Assembly (NCBI GenBank): GCA_019321725.1
Contig: CM033110.1
Span: 11,029,278 to 11,093,277 of the forward strand
Source of the DNA: Paulownia fortunei
Lineage: Eukaryota; Streptophyta; Magnoliopsida; Lamiales; Paulowniaceae
DNA: 64,000 bases
Reading direction: 5' to 3'
Position 1 is the stretch's first letter, and each line of letters begins with the position of its first letter. The notes under the pieces were generated by a model that was not told the origin of the DNA, made no database searches, and saw nothing but the letters and a program-made list of their open reading frames with translations. The position numbers and the translations under genes were made by a program. Of the stretch, positions 34,758-46,933 are shown piece after piece.

Positions 34758-34758
34758 T

Positions 34759-34784
34759 GGGCATTACAATCCTTCATTCCTTAT
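34759..34784 (-). promoter_or_regulatory. LTR-B terminal 10 bp and polypurine tract (-)
   Basis: The minus strand reads AAGGAATGAAGGAT (34,769-34,782) then TGTAATGCCC, which is the LTR-B start. After ten bases or slightly more the LTR is lost and plus-strand gag begins, so the 3' LTR expected for the pol on the right is absent. Confidence 0.8.
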
Positions 34785-37612
34785 AAAAATTTTGTCCTCA
34801 AAATTTGGTGTAAAAACTCAAGATATTTGCTCTGCATTTCTTCTTCTCTTTTCCATGTGGCTTCTTCTATAGAATGATTCCTCCACAATACTTTAACAAG
34901 TCGAATCTTTTTTGTTCTCAACTCTTTTTCCTTCTAATCCAGAATTTGCACTGGTTTTTCTTCATAGGCTAAATCAGGAGTCAATTCCAATAGTTCATAA
35001 CTCAATATATGAGAAGGATTTGAAATATACTTTCTCAACATAGGCACATGGAAAATATTGTGAACACTAAATAATGACGGAGGTAAGGCCACTCTATAAG
35101 CTTTATCACCAACTATTTTGAAAATCTCGAATGGGCCGATATACCTTGGGCTGATTTTTCCTTTCTTTCCAAATCTCATGACACCTTTCATAAGAGCTAG
35201 TTTTAAGAACACATTATCCCTAACAACAAACTCTAGATCTTTTCTCCATTTATCTGCATAACTTTTTTGTTTACTCTGTGCGATCTTCATTCTCTCTAGT
35301 ATCTTTTCTACTACCTTAGCAGTATGTTGAACTATTTCTGGACCAAGTAGGCTTCGTTCTCCAACTTCATCCCAATGAACTGGAGATCTACATTTCCTTC
35401 CATACAATGCTTCATAAGGCGCCATTCCAATTATTGATTGGTAGCTATTATTATAAGTAAACTCCACTAATGGAAGCTTCGCATCCCAACTCCCTTGAAA
35501 GTCTAGCATACGAGCTCTAACATATCCCCTAATATCTTAATAACCCTCTCTGATTACCCATCACTTTGTAGTTGAAATGTTGTACTAAATGCAAGTTTCA
35601 TTCCCATGGCCCTGTGTAAACTCTTCCAAAATGTAGATGTAAACTTAGGATCTCTATCGGACACTACTGAAATTGGCACCCCATGTAACCTAGCTATCTC
35701 TTTAATATATTGTTAAGCATATTGGTATATATTGTATATGGATTTCACTGAAACAAAATGGGTTGATTTAGATAATCTATCAACAATCACCTATATGGAA
35801 TTATACCCCTTTTATGTTCTAGGTAATCCAGACATAAAATCCATTAGAATGTGCTCCCATTTCTACTCTGGAATCAACAAAGGCTTCAACAACCCTGATG
35901 GTCTTTGATGTTCAATCTTAACTTGTTGACAAGTTAGACACTCAGCCATAAATTTTGCTATATCTCTCTTTATTTTAGGCTACCAATAATGTTGTTATAA
36001 GTCCTTATACATTTTTGTGCTATCTGGGTGTACTGAGTAAGGAGTAGTATGAGCTTCTTCTAAAGTATCTGCTTTTATGGCCTTGTCAAATGGCACACAC
36101 AGTCTTCCTTTATATCGAATAATTCCATCATCAGTAATAGAGAAGTCTAGCCTCTTTCCAGTCTCAATCATTCTTTTCAATCTACACAAATGTATATCCA
36201 TCTTTTAACCTTCTCTAATTCTATCTTGAAATGCAAGTCTCAACACTAAGGCTGACAATGAACACTTTTTCTCTTTAGGTACAATTTTAAACTCTAATCT
36301 CTACAAATCCAGTAATATTAACTTTTGTATAACAAAAAGAGAAGACGTGGATTTTCTACTCAATGCAACTGCAACCAAATTTGCTTTACTAAGATAATAG
36401 TTGATCACACAATCATAATCCTTCACAAGTTCTAACCATCTTCTTTGTCTCATATTCTGCTACTTTTGGGTAAAGAAGTAGTTCAAACTCTTATGAGCTG
36501 TGTATATCTCACACTTCTCACCATACAAATAATGTCTCCATATTTTCAAAGCTAAAACCACAGCAGCAAGTCCCATATCATGGATTGGATAATTATTTTC
36601 ATACTCCTTTAATTACCTTGAAGCATAGGCAATAACCTTCCCATTTTACATTAAAACAGCACCCAAACCATTTTTTGAAGTATCGCTATATACCACGAAT
36701 CCACCAATTCCTGTTGGAATGGTAAGAACATGAGTTGTAGTCAATTTATGTTTCAGTTCTTGAAAACTTCTTTCACAAGAATTCTTTCTTATCAATATTG
36801 TCATTGAAGTTGCTATCTTTGAAAACCCCTGAACAAATTGTCGATAGTACCCTACTAATCCAAAGAAACTCCTTACTTCTGATATATTTGTTGGTGTTGG
36901 CCACTTAATAACAGCTTCTACCTTACTTGGATCAATAGAAATACCATTTTTGGGTACTACATGACCTAGGAATACCACTTGCGCAAGCCAAAATTCGAAC
37001 TTCTTGAATTTAGCATATAACTATTTTTCCTTAAGAACTTGCAGCATAATCTTCAAATGTTCCTTGTGCTCTTCTTTATCACGTGAATAAATTAGGATGT
37101 CATCAATAAACATAATCATAAATTTATCAAGATATTGCTGAACACCCTATTTATTAAATTCATAAAAGCAACAGGGGCATTGGTTAAACTGAAAAGCAAC
37201 ACTAGAAATTTGTATTGTCCATACCTTGTTCAAAATGCAGTCTTTTATATGTCTTCTTCTTTGATCTTCAATTGATGATACCCTGAGCGCAAATCAATCT
37301 TAGAAAACTCCAATGCTCCCTACAATTGATCAAACAAATCATCTATTCTTGGAAGTGAATACTTATTCTTGACTGCTACTTTATTCAACTCTCTATAATC
37401 AATGCGCAACCGTAATGTATCATCCTTATTTTTCACAAACAACACAGGTGCTCCCTAAAGAGAATAACTAGGGCGAATAAAACCCTTATCAAATAATTCT
37501 TGCAATTGAACTTCTAACTCTTTCAATTCTATTGGTGCCATTCGGTATGGTGCTTTAGAAATAGGAGTAGTTCCTAGCATAATATCAATCATAAATTCTA
37601 TCTCTCAATTCG
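34785..37612 (-). pseudogene. gypsy-B pol: RT, RNase H, integrase, chromodomain
   Basis: From right to left: RT from about 37,580, with [20 protein letters not shown] (around 37,430), a catalytic loop FIDDILIYS (Asp codons at 37,099-37,104) and the RT thumb [20 protein letters not shown] (36,970-36,910). RNase H starts with [14 protein letters not shown] near 36,690. The integrase zinc region lies in 36,201-35,900 and the integrase core at 35,830-35,500, with several stops. The frame 35,509-34,934 carries VMRFGKKGKISPRYIGPFE and FSVHNIFHVPMLRKYI. The chromodomain-like [17 protein letters not shown] lies near 34,910-34,860. Stops in RNase H, the integrase core and the chromodomain linker inactivate it. 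Confidence 0.92.
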
Positions 37613-37945
37613 ATGGCTATTGATGCTACTCCAGATCATCCTCATCTTGCATATCCAAACGGATCACCTGTACTCTTAGAGCACACAAAGATGTGGCATG
37701 ATAAATACTTATTTTTAGATCCGAGATGAGTAAAAAATATAGTCAGGCTTATGACTGTACACTAAGCATTGCTTAGGAGGCAACCCAAACCCTTTGTTTT
37801 CTTTGCTTTTGAATTATTTCTTAGTTAATTTTTGAAGCATGTTTCCATTTCTAGATTTAGGCATGTCGACTTCTTTTGTTTAGCTATTGCATTGCTTCAA
37901 TTACATTTTCACTTTTGTGAATAGCCCATGTGCATTCATATCTCT
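37613..37945 (+). mobile_element. patch of Athila/Tat-type gypsy 3' sequence
   Basis: Between the protease and RT of the minus-strand gypsy-B the expected coding sequence is replaced by non-coding sequence. It contains AAGCATTGCTTAGGAGGCAA at about 37,762-37,781, a motif typical of the region just after pol in plant Athila/Tat elements. The patch is about 330 bp, oriented plus, with no terminal repeats or target duplication seen. Confidence 0.65.
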
Positions 37946-39175
37946 TTTTCTTGAGATCTGCATAGAGAGTCCTATCACTAATCTGAATAGAACAAGCCTT
38001 TTACATTTGATTGGAATTCATTTCTTTCCCAAATGGAATAGTCACACTATACCTTACTTTTAATAAATATGGTGTAATGTCCAATTTTCTCACAAATGCA
38101 CGTGATGCAAATGAATACGTCGATCCAGAATCTATCAATGCAATTGCAGGTATCCCATAAATTAAAATAGTACCTATGACAACGAAAGCATCTGCATCAG
38201 CTTGTTCTTGTGTCATTGCATATACTCTCCCTTGAACTCTCCCTCGCACTACTGGGCAATCCTTTGATGTCCAGGCTTTTTACACTTAAAGTAACGATTA
38301 GTACCCCTATAGCATTCCCCAAAATGATTCTTCCCACACTTAGCACATTTAGGCCTTTCAACTATAGTAGAAGTCAGCCCAACTCTAGGATGCTATTCAT
38401 TCCCTTGGTTTGATTTTTGCTCTCCTTTCTTCCACTAGTTCAAATTTCTTGGAGTGAATACTTGCTTTTTTTATTGATGGAATTTCTCAATCTTTTTCTC
38501 ATCTAAGCCAGCCATCAAAGCCTTGTCCACCAGTTCCCTAAACTCTGTTAGTGAAGACATTCTCATATCTCTTCTAATTTCAAGATTAAGGCCCCTCAAG
38601 AAATGATCCATCTTCTCATTATTGTCTCTGGCGATGTATGACATGTACTTGTAACCCTGTTTAAATTTTCTGACATAATCACATATAGACATCCCTCCTT
38701 GTTTTAACTCTAAAAATTCTTTTACTTTGAGCAACCTATCATCTCTGGTGAAATACTTATCATAAAAGATTATTTTAAACCTCTCCTAAGTTAGCTCTTC
38801 CATATTAACGACAAGTTTAGCTCCTTCCCACCAGGTTCTAGCATCCTTCTTCAATAAGAAAATTGCATAAAGTACCTTCTCAACATCATTAATTCGCATG
38901 TAGTCAAAGATAGTATGCAATGATTTAACCCATTCCTCTACAACCATAGGATCAAACCCACCAGTAAAATCAATAATTTCTATCTTTCTAAACTTCTCAT
39001 ATATAGCCTGTGAATTATCCTATCGAGCTTATGGTGGGGGAAGTCGCTGATTTTGTTCTTGGTTTCTTTGTTGCATATCTAGTAATTGTTGTATCTGTTC
39101 ACCATGCATTCTCTGTTGTTGAATGATTTCATTCAAATTGTTCACCACACTATGATTACCCTCATGATCATCCAT
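37946..39175 (-). pseudogene. gypsy-B gag and protease
   Basis: The gag starts at 39,175 ([20 protein letters not shown]). It runs through the capsid region (about 38,960-38,740), then the open frame 38,734-38,471 with [20 protein letters not shown] and [15 protein letters not shown], the retrotransposon gag domain. Two zinc knuckles follow at about 38,350-38,265 (CAKCGKNHFGEC intact; a second, FKCKKPGHQRIAQ, without its first and last Cys). The protease frame 38,249-38,001 has VVIGTILIYGIPAIALIDSG, with the catalytic DSGST at residues 40-44. Protease is cut at about 37,946 by an Athila-type patch. In-frame stops occur in gag. Confidence 0.9.
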
Positions 39176-39338
39176 TGTCTTTCTTTTTGACTTGATATGC
39201 ATTATCCAATCTCATTCCATAACATGAAATGAAATATAATCAAATAAGCATAAAGATAGATAAATAAATTATTGACTAAGTTTCCAAGCCAGGATGTGTT
39301 CATATGTATTCTTCTGTCTAGAAGAACGACTAAACCTC

Positions 39339-39352
39339 CACTCTGATACTAC
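39339..39352 (-). promoter_or_regulatory. degenerate gypsy-B primer-binding site (-)
   Basis: The minus strand reads TAGTATCAGAGTGG five bases after the LTR-B end. It matches TGGTATCAGAGC at 10 of its 12 positions. Confidence 0.75.
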
Positions 39353-39356
39353 GACC

Positions 39357-41988
39357 TGTAACACCCCTTAACCTAACTGCAGAACCTAAACAAGCTAATA
39401 CAGTTAAATCAAGAAATATTAACTTTTCATTAATACTATAGTTATGGTTTTGATAAAAGTTTCTCCTTCTGTCCAGCAACACTTCTTCTGTCCAAGAACA
39501 ACTCCTCATATCTAGAATACCTTTTGAGGCTCTTTGGGGTCCTTAAAATAAGATGGGAGAATCCCTAAATAGGGCAAAAAACCCATTTTGCCCCTTTTAT
39601 CCACGTGGCAATGCGTAGGCGCTGACTGGATAACCTGGCACAGCAAGGCATTAAACTTTCTCTCTTCAGCATCTTCAGCCTCTTTAAACTAATTGTTGAC
39701 CACTTTCTATTCTGAATTAGCTTTTGGTGTCTTATATGAATTATAGATCTATGTCTTGTATTTCTATAGGAACTTGAATCAACTAAATATGACATCTGTG
39801 GAGATAGTTATGCTTGAAATACAATGATGTGTCATAGTATACAATTTCAGCCAGTGCTGACTCTTGAAGTCAGTTTTGCTCATTGAGATCGATAGAATTG
39901 GATTTTGTGGTAAACATATAAGTAATAGATATATGTTTTTGAGTTCTAGTGGTTCAAGAATCAAGTCAAAATCATATTTGACAAAAGAGTTATGATTGAA
40001 ATACAAAAACTGCCATAAGTAGCACCACAATTCAGATTCTTCAACATTTCAACCAAGCTTTTGGTTTCTTTCCATTTTCTTCTCTTTTTGTCATTACCTA
40101 CAAAATTTCAAACTAAATGCATAAAAAGTAGCAAAATCACTTGAAAACAAACCAAATATTATTCAAAAGGTATATGAATTATTAGTATAAAACCTACTTA
40201 TTAGTGGTACCTAACTAATTGCGATAGACCGTGGTTTACAGAACATGTTCATAATGATTAGCCAATAAAAGATATCATACGGGGTTTTCATACTTGGTCT
40301 TTCAACCTCAAGTATTAGCCGTATACTATCTCATTCATTGTGGCTTTCTTATACTGATTTTTTAACCTCAAGTATTTGCCACCATTTGTTAGGTCATCGG
40401 TCCTCCTTGCCTACCCAACCATTAATCAAGTACCATACTTCCCTTTCAAAAACCTCATTATATTCTTAATATAGTATCATGCTTCATGAACCATGTATGC
40501 ATCAAACATTACATCATTTGGCAAATAATGACAATCACATTAAAATATGAACAACATTATATGATTCTTGTGATGCAGGAAATGAAAGTTTCAACTTATC
40601 TCAAGTCCACTTTAAGTTATGTAAAAAGGTCAATCTCTTTGAAAGATAGGATATGTTAAAGGTCTAACATAATCAAATCATATACCTTTCAATATCCTTT
40701 TAGTAAATCACATAATCTATTCTAATTAAAATTATATACTCTTTTCAATCCTTTGTAAATAATTTCATATCAATTACGTGACCTAAAAAATAATGTATAC
40801 TCCATTTTTTACTACTAATTAAAGTCATTAAACATTAGGACATCCATTAAATAGCTAATAATACAAACATAATTATTAGGGCAGCCTACAAAACTTGAAC
40901 ACAATCCAAATTAACATATCTTAAACTCGGTTCAAACTTAAATTAATTCTGACCTTCAATTAAGAAAATTAATTGGTATTGTTCACAATCATTTGTAGGC
41001 ACTTTTAAACATAATATAAGCATTACAAAATCAATAGAAATAAATAAATTAAGCATATTTCACAAAACTATCAATTTTGCTAAAAACTAATTTAACTAGT
41101 TTGGTTTTGGCTACAAGTCTATCCCACTTGCGTTTTCATTCATACAAAAACATACTAAAACATGTAATCATACAAGATACTATAAATTTATTATAACAAA
41201 AATTAAAAAAGAATATACCTTAATTAAATTGGAATTAAGATTCAAAATCAAAGGTTTTCAAGCTTAAAATGGTGAAAACTTATTCTAGTTTGTGTTCTAT
41301 GGATTCCTATGGATTGAATTTAATTTTTGTGAGTAAGAGAGTGTAAAAATTTGGGAGAAACTTTGGAGAAGAAGGCTGGTCATTTTTAAGGAGCTTCTAC
41401 AAGAAAATATGGCTAAAAAAGACTTGTTTGACATTTCAAATAGAGATAAGTGGAGGGTGATGATTGGTTGCATCATGCATGGTGTCTTCTCATACCAAAA
41501 GCCGCATTTATGGCTAGGGAGATGACAAAAATTGATGCTTTGGTGTTATAATAAAGTGAAATGCAATTTAAAATAATTTCATGCAACCTAGTCAACTTAC
41601 AAATCAATTTGCATCATTTTGCATACTTTTAATTCTTAGCCAAATGTAACATATTTCAAGCAAAATTTTAGGCAATTAATCACTTTAGCATATAACTAGA
41701 ATGGAGTAATACAAATAATTCATTTCATGACCATTCAATATATCAATCTTCCTTAACCGAGATACCAAACTTTTCACTGCAAAAAGACACTTAAGGAATG
41801 TGTTAAATCAAGAAACAAAAGTTTCATCTCATATTTCATGAACTAATGCATGTTAAGGCATAACTAAAGCATATAGTAACAATTATTCATGTTATTTGTA
41901 TGCCATAATCTAATAATGCATATTTATTAAATGCATATTCATGCAAGATGCTTATTATTGGCTATGTAGGAGAGAATTGGGCAATATA
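39357..41988 (-). repeat. LTR-B 5' LTR (-) carrying a foreign segment
   Basis: The minus strand is LTR-B, from GGGTGTTACA at 39,357 to about 41,988, where the terminal bases (GGGCAATATA instead of GGGCATTACA) are altered. PBS, gag and pol follow on the minus strand, so it is the 5' LTR of that element. About 750 bp at 39,460-40,205 are unrelated to the other LTR-B copies. Confidence 0.85.
39460..40205. other. foreign segment replacing part of LTR-B
   Basis: The segment replaces about 350-400 bp of the LTR seen in other copies. It has no open frame with recognisable similarity. Its style (repeated TCTGTCC..AACA near the left edge; GAAATACAA-type motifs) suggests another LTR-retrotransposon fragment, but no terminus or target duplication could be identified. 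Confidence 0.45.
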
Positions 41989-42094
41989 GGGCTTATCGAT
42001 GTCCCATCTCAATAAACCCTAACTCAAAACAAGTTTAAGATAAAAGAAATAGAGACATATTTCATAATCGCCATTATATGTGCAGCCATGCCCC
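41989..42094 (-). repeat. LTR-C fragment (-)
   Basis: About 105 bp follow the LTR-C region GGGCTTATCGATGTCCC and onward on the minus orientation, ending where an LTR-C in plus orientation begins. Confidence 0.7.
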
Positions 42095-42871
42095 TTTTAG
42101 AGTAGTGTCAGGCGAGCCAATTAGTTGTAATCTTTTCTATTCTTCTAAAAATAATATTATTCAAGATATTTAGTAATACAAAGCATTTCCCTAGGTCATA
42201 CATAGATATGGGGCATGGTCGTGCATATGATGTCATTAATGGAACATGCTTCTATGGATTTGATCTTAAACTTGTTCTGAGTCAGGGGTTCATTGAGACG
42301 AGACATCAATAAGCCCAATAGACTTGCAGACATAATGCATACTCGAAAGAATGATATCTTATTCTACAAGCATCGACATAGGGATGCTAGTGCATGTGTG
42401 TGGGTGCTTATTGGAGAACAAATACACTGAACGAGCCCATAAAAAATTCTCTAATGGAAAATATTATTTATCGAATGAGAATTTTCTAATTATGATAGTG
42501 GATTAACTAGTCTTTTGACATGAGGCACCATGATAGTCTTGTGTATGACATCATACACTCTGTTATATTTCCTGATTGCATAATAATTTTAAGGGGTTTA
42601 CATTGGGTGTATGGTCTTTGTAAATGGAGGCTAATAAGTGGCCAACAAAGAATTTGTCACCTATCTTGTAGAATAGGTGAATCTCCTATATTTTCAAAGT
42701 CCCTGATCCCAAGACCTTGGTCAAGATAGGATGAATACTAAATGTAAGGTTTTATATTGATTCATCAAAGGATAAATGAGACATGAAATAGAATCATAGT
42801 TACTAAGTCAATATAGTGTTTCAACTAATAATCCATACCCTAGACTTATTTAGGATATTAGTTTATCAAAG
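42095..42871 (+). repeat. LTR-C 5' part (+), cut by another LTR-C
   Basis: The segment starts with TTTTAGAGTAGTG (TGTTAGAG in other copies) and follows LTR-C for about 780 bp until the opposite LTR-C starts at 42,872. The last five bases are CAAAG, the expected left target duplication; no right partner was found. Confidence 0.75.
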
Positions 42872-45044
42872 TGTTAGGTTCATAAAATCACAAGACTTAA
42901 CGAAGCAAAAATTTAAAAATCTAAAAAACATGCATAATAATGAAGCATGCAATCCTAGATTCAAAGTGATTTTAGGTTCCCATTCGAATAATTTGTTTAA
43001 TCTAAAATAAAGGTTTTACAAATATACCTTCACAAGAACTCCTATTGAAGTAGGTTGTAGCAATTTAAATTACTATCCTCCTCATGAATTCTTCGTAGGA
43101 ATCCCAAAACTAATTTAAATTTTCAGCACTGATTAGAAATTGATTCACTAAGGACTCCTAGCATTAGCCCTCTACTCGTAGCCACACCTCGATAAAGTCC
43201 ATGATTCAACATTCTTTGCTACTGAATTACGATCTTTTATTTCTAATATAGAATTTGGAAGTGCTGATTTAATTCCAATATCAACTTGTGATAAAGGAAC
43301 TAAATCACAGTATCAAAACTATTGAACCTATGGTGAAAGGAATAGTTTCTTAAGTGAAGAAAAATCAAGAGAGAAAAAGAGAGATAAGCGGGGATTTTCT
43401 TGTTCAAGACCCTAAAAATTTGTCCCCTTGTATATTTATGTACAAGAAGGCTCAATCCTAATCCAATTTGGTTTTTGCCCTTTCCAAGCTTATCTCCACC
43501 TCTTTCCTTCTAATCTTATCCCATTTCATGAAAAATAGGAGTCTTTGATTTCTTTCCTTATAAGACAAAGTTCTAATTTGTTTACATCAAAGACAAGTTG
43601 TCTTTAATTCTTCAATTGAATACTTTTGATGGGTTTCTTCTATGAGCCCATTAACTTTGGGCTTGGACCTTAGTTGATCTTCATCTATTAATTTAAGTCC
43701 AACTTAATTAATTGATCCAATGAATTATTTAATTAGTTCCACATGGTCGCCTAATTAAATTAGGCCTAATTTAAATAATCTCAATTTTTGAATGGTAAAA
43801 TTAGTTTGACCCTTAAATTAATGTAAAGCCCATTAATAAATTATTCCAATCATTTAATTAATTTACTCCCAAAGAGCCCCTAATCTTTATTAGGTTCAAT
43901 TAAATAATCTTATTATTTAATTAGATGAATTAAATTAACTCCTTAAATTAATCCTAGCTTAAGTTAATCAATCTCCATTAATTAACTCAATCCAACTCCT
44001 TAGTTATATTCTAGATAGAAGTGGACCATCCTTATTTGTGTGTGACCCATTAGGTTCACAACTAAGCTAGTTATAGGCTTGCAACTATTGCGACATAGTT
44101 AATACATAAATGCATTTTGGATTTAACATCTCAATTCCAAAAACCTCACAAGTCAAGGGAAGCACCTAGTTGAGTATCTTGACTACCTAGTGTTAGGTAA
44201 ATTAGCATGCGAACCTATTTCTATTACGACTACCATGCAAGTCCTTCCTTAAACTAATCTTCTGGTTAAGTCTAGGGCATGGATTATTTGTTGAAACCTT
44301 AATTTGCTTAATAACTATAATCTCATTCCTAGTCACATTGACTCATGATGAATCATTAGAAAACCCTCGTCTAATATTCATCATGCTTTAGCCAAAGACT
44401 TCTAAGTCAAAGACCATGGAATGTATAAGAGATTCACCTATTCTGCTATATAGGTGACATATCCTTTGTTGGTCACTCATTAACATATAAAGATCATACA
44501 CACAACATAAAGGTCTTGTGATAGTCATGCAATCGATAAATACATCAAAGCGCGTGATGTTGTGCACAAGAATACCATGGTGCCTCAAGTTAAAGGACTA
44601 ATTCATGCACTATTGTAACTAGAAAATTCTCATTCGATGAACAACATGTCCAATTACGAATTTCCCACAGGCTTGTTCTATGTACTCATTCCCTATTGAG
44701 TAACCGCACACGTGCACTAGCATCACCACATTGATGCTTATGGAACGAGATATCCTCCTTTTAAGTATACATTATGTCGCGAGTCTTTACAAGCATATTT
44801 ATGTCCCATCTCAATGAACACTCAACTCAAAACTAAATTAAGACTAAAGTCATATAGGTATATTCCATGATTGCATCATATGTACAACCATCTCATAGCT
44901 ATGTACGATCTGAGGACTTTATATAATTGCTTAAATGTAATTAAAAATAAAGAATTTCCAATTTGTTAATATACTTCCAACAAGATTGTTCATTCGCTAG
45001 AGTATAGAAGCGATCAATAATTGGCACACTGGGCACTAGTCTAA
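42872..45044 (-). repeat. complete LTR-C 3' LTR (-)
   Basis: The minus strand is LTR-C over its whole length (2,173 bp): it begins next to a polypurine tract and RNase H at 45,045 and ends ...CCTAACA at 42,872. A TATA region lies at about 43,430-43,442. The TGGGCT/GGCCTA-rich segment and AATTAATT core lie upstream of it (43,630-44,000). Confidence 0.88.
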
Positions 45045-46275
45045 TCTCTCACTTGCCTTAGAGTTAATTACCCAGTGTCTGAGGCTCTTCTTCTTAAGAT
45101 TTTCTTCAAATACTATTTCCCCTAGGGTTCTAATCAATGGATCTACTACATTTACTGTCGAGACAACTCTTTCTATTGTATAGTCGTCTCTACCAATGAT
45201 TGCTCAAATCAAATGGCATCACCTCATTATGTGTTTGGATTTAAGATATGATCTTGGATCTTTTACTTGCATAATTGCCCCATTGTTATCACAACAAACA
45301 AGCATTGGATCAACAACAACCAAAAATACTCCCAACCCTTAGTTTAAATTCCTCATCCAAACACCATCCTTCATAGCATTCTATGCAACTTTGTATTCAA
45401 CCTCAATTGTGGAATCCATGACTGTCTCAAGCTTGGAACTCCTTCTAGCTAACAGCCCATTATTTAGGATGAGCATGATTTTAGATATACACTTCAATTT
45501 ATCTACTTTGGACTAAAAGGTAGATGCAACATCCCAACTTCAGTTCACCATAACCTTACTCCAAGAAAACATCTTCAGTGCTTCATAAGTACTAACTTCT
45601 TTACCACTTTTGATGCTTTTTGCAAGAAATTGACTGATATCTACTCGTGACACTTAGAGCATTTTTGATATCATGTCTCGTACATAGATTTACGTACACT
45701 ATGATTCCTATAGGATACATAAATTACGTGATTTATTCTTTTTTCTTTCCTCCAGAAGTCTTTCAAGACATAGACTTTGAAAACAAAATAAGACTCATAG
45801 GCAGGAATCTCCTCTTAGATTCTTCCATGCTAAACATTTATCATCTATGTACATGAATTTGGGATAGTTCAAACATCCTTTTAGATTCTTATAGATCTAA
45901 ATCCCCAATGTCTATAATGATTTTCCAAATCCCTTATAGAGAACTTAGTAGATAACAAGTCTTAGTTGACCATAACATTCATACACCATCACTATAAATA
46001 AAAGGTTATCAACATAATAAAGTTTACTATACTTCTACTAACCCTCTTGTACACACTTGGTCCATCCATATTCTAGAGGAAATTAAACTTTTTGATTAAC
46101 TCAACAAATTGATTATTCCAACTTCGAGAATTACATTTTAAGTCCATAAATGAACCTTTTGATGCTTGTAAAGTTTTTGCTTACATCCTTTTTCATATAA
46201 AGGCCTCAAGCTTCTAGATCTCCTTTCTGAATACCTTTATTAAGAAAGACAATCTTCATATCATCCATATCTTTA
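45045..46275 (-). pseudogene. copia RT and RNase H remnant (element E)
   Basis: On the minus strand the RNase H CDNNG-type segment lies at about 45,300-45,220. The RT catalytic loop at about 46,000-46,025 reads LYYVDNLLFI, where the family has YVDD. The copy runs uninterrupted across the position (about 45,770) at which its relative in 10.0-19.6 kb is split by gypsy-A, so it serves as the empty site for that insertion. Stops and frameshifts abound. It is truncated on the right near 46,275, so only the 3' half of pol survives, together with the 3' LTR. Confidence 0.82.
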
Positions 46276-46329
46276 TAGTACTAATATGTTTGTTCAAGTT
46301 ACTTTGAGAGTTTATGTTTTGCATTGTAG

Positions 46330-46933
46330 GTGTTGTTGGTGTATGACCTGGTCATCCACTCAGGGTCTTATACCATATGAACCTGAAATTGAAAGAACTC
46401 TTCCTATTTTATTTACAAATGCAAGAAAGGAAAGGATAATCAACAACGAGTAACATGTGGAGAATAGATCACTGTTAGATTATGTCAAACCTTCAATCAA
46501 ATAGACTAATCAATTCAAGCATTAGAAGGCCTATAATTCAAGAGAACACCTTTAAAATTGAATCGATAATTATCCAAATGATCTTTGGTGCAATATGGTG
46601 GTTTTTTTGGTAATGACCCTAATGCCCACATTACCAACTTTTTAGAGATATGTGACACTTTTAAACATAATGGAGTGACTGATGATGCCATTAAATTGAG
46701 ATTATTTATGTTTTTCTTGAAGGAAAAAGCTAAGAGTTGGATCAGCTCATTGTTCACTAGATTAATTACAACATGGCAGCCCATGGCACAAGCATTCTTT
46801 GCCAATTACCTTCCACACCCTAAAACTTAAAAAATGAGGAACGACATAACTACATTTGCGCAATTCAATTTGGAGTCCTTATATGAAGCATTGGAGAGGT
46901 TCAAGGATTTATTGAGGAGGTGCCCACACAATG
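46330..46933 (+). pseudogene. Athila-type gypsy gag N-terminal half
   Basis: The translation from 46,347 gives MTWSSTQGLIPYEPEIERTL. A frameshift and stops follow, then the gag capsid domain YGGFFGNDPNAHITNFLEIC (46,590-46,650), FKHNGVTDDAIKLRLFMFFL and KAKSWISSLFTRLITTW. It continues after a TAA as MRNDITTFAQFNLESLYEAL and RFKDLLRRCPHNA, where it is cut at 46,933 by an LTR-B. The motif order is characteristic of plant Athila-type gag. It could be the same family as 3,650-4,985, which carries the next part of gag, but the pieces do not overlap. Confidence 0.88.
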
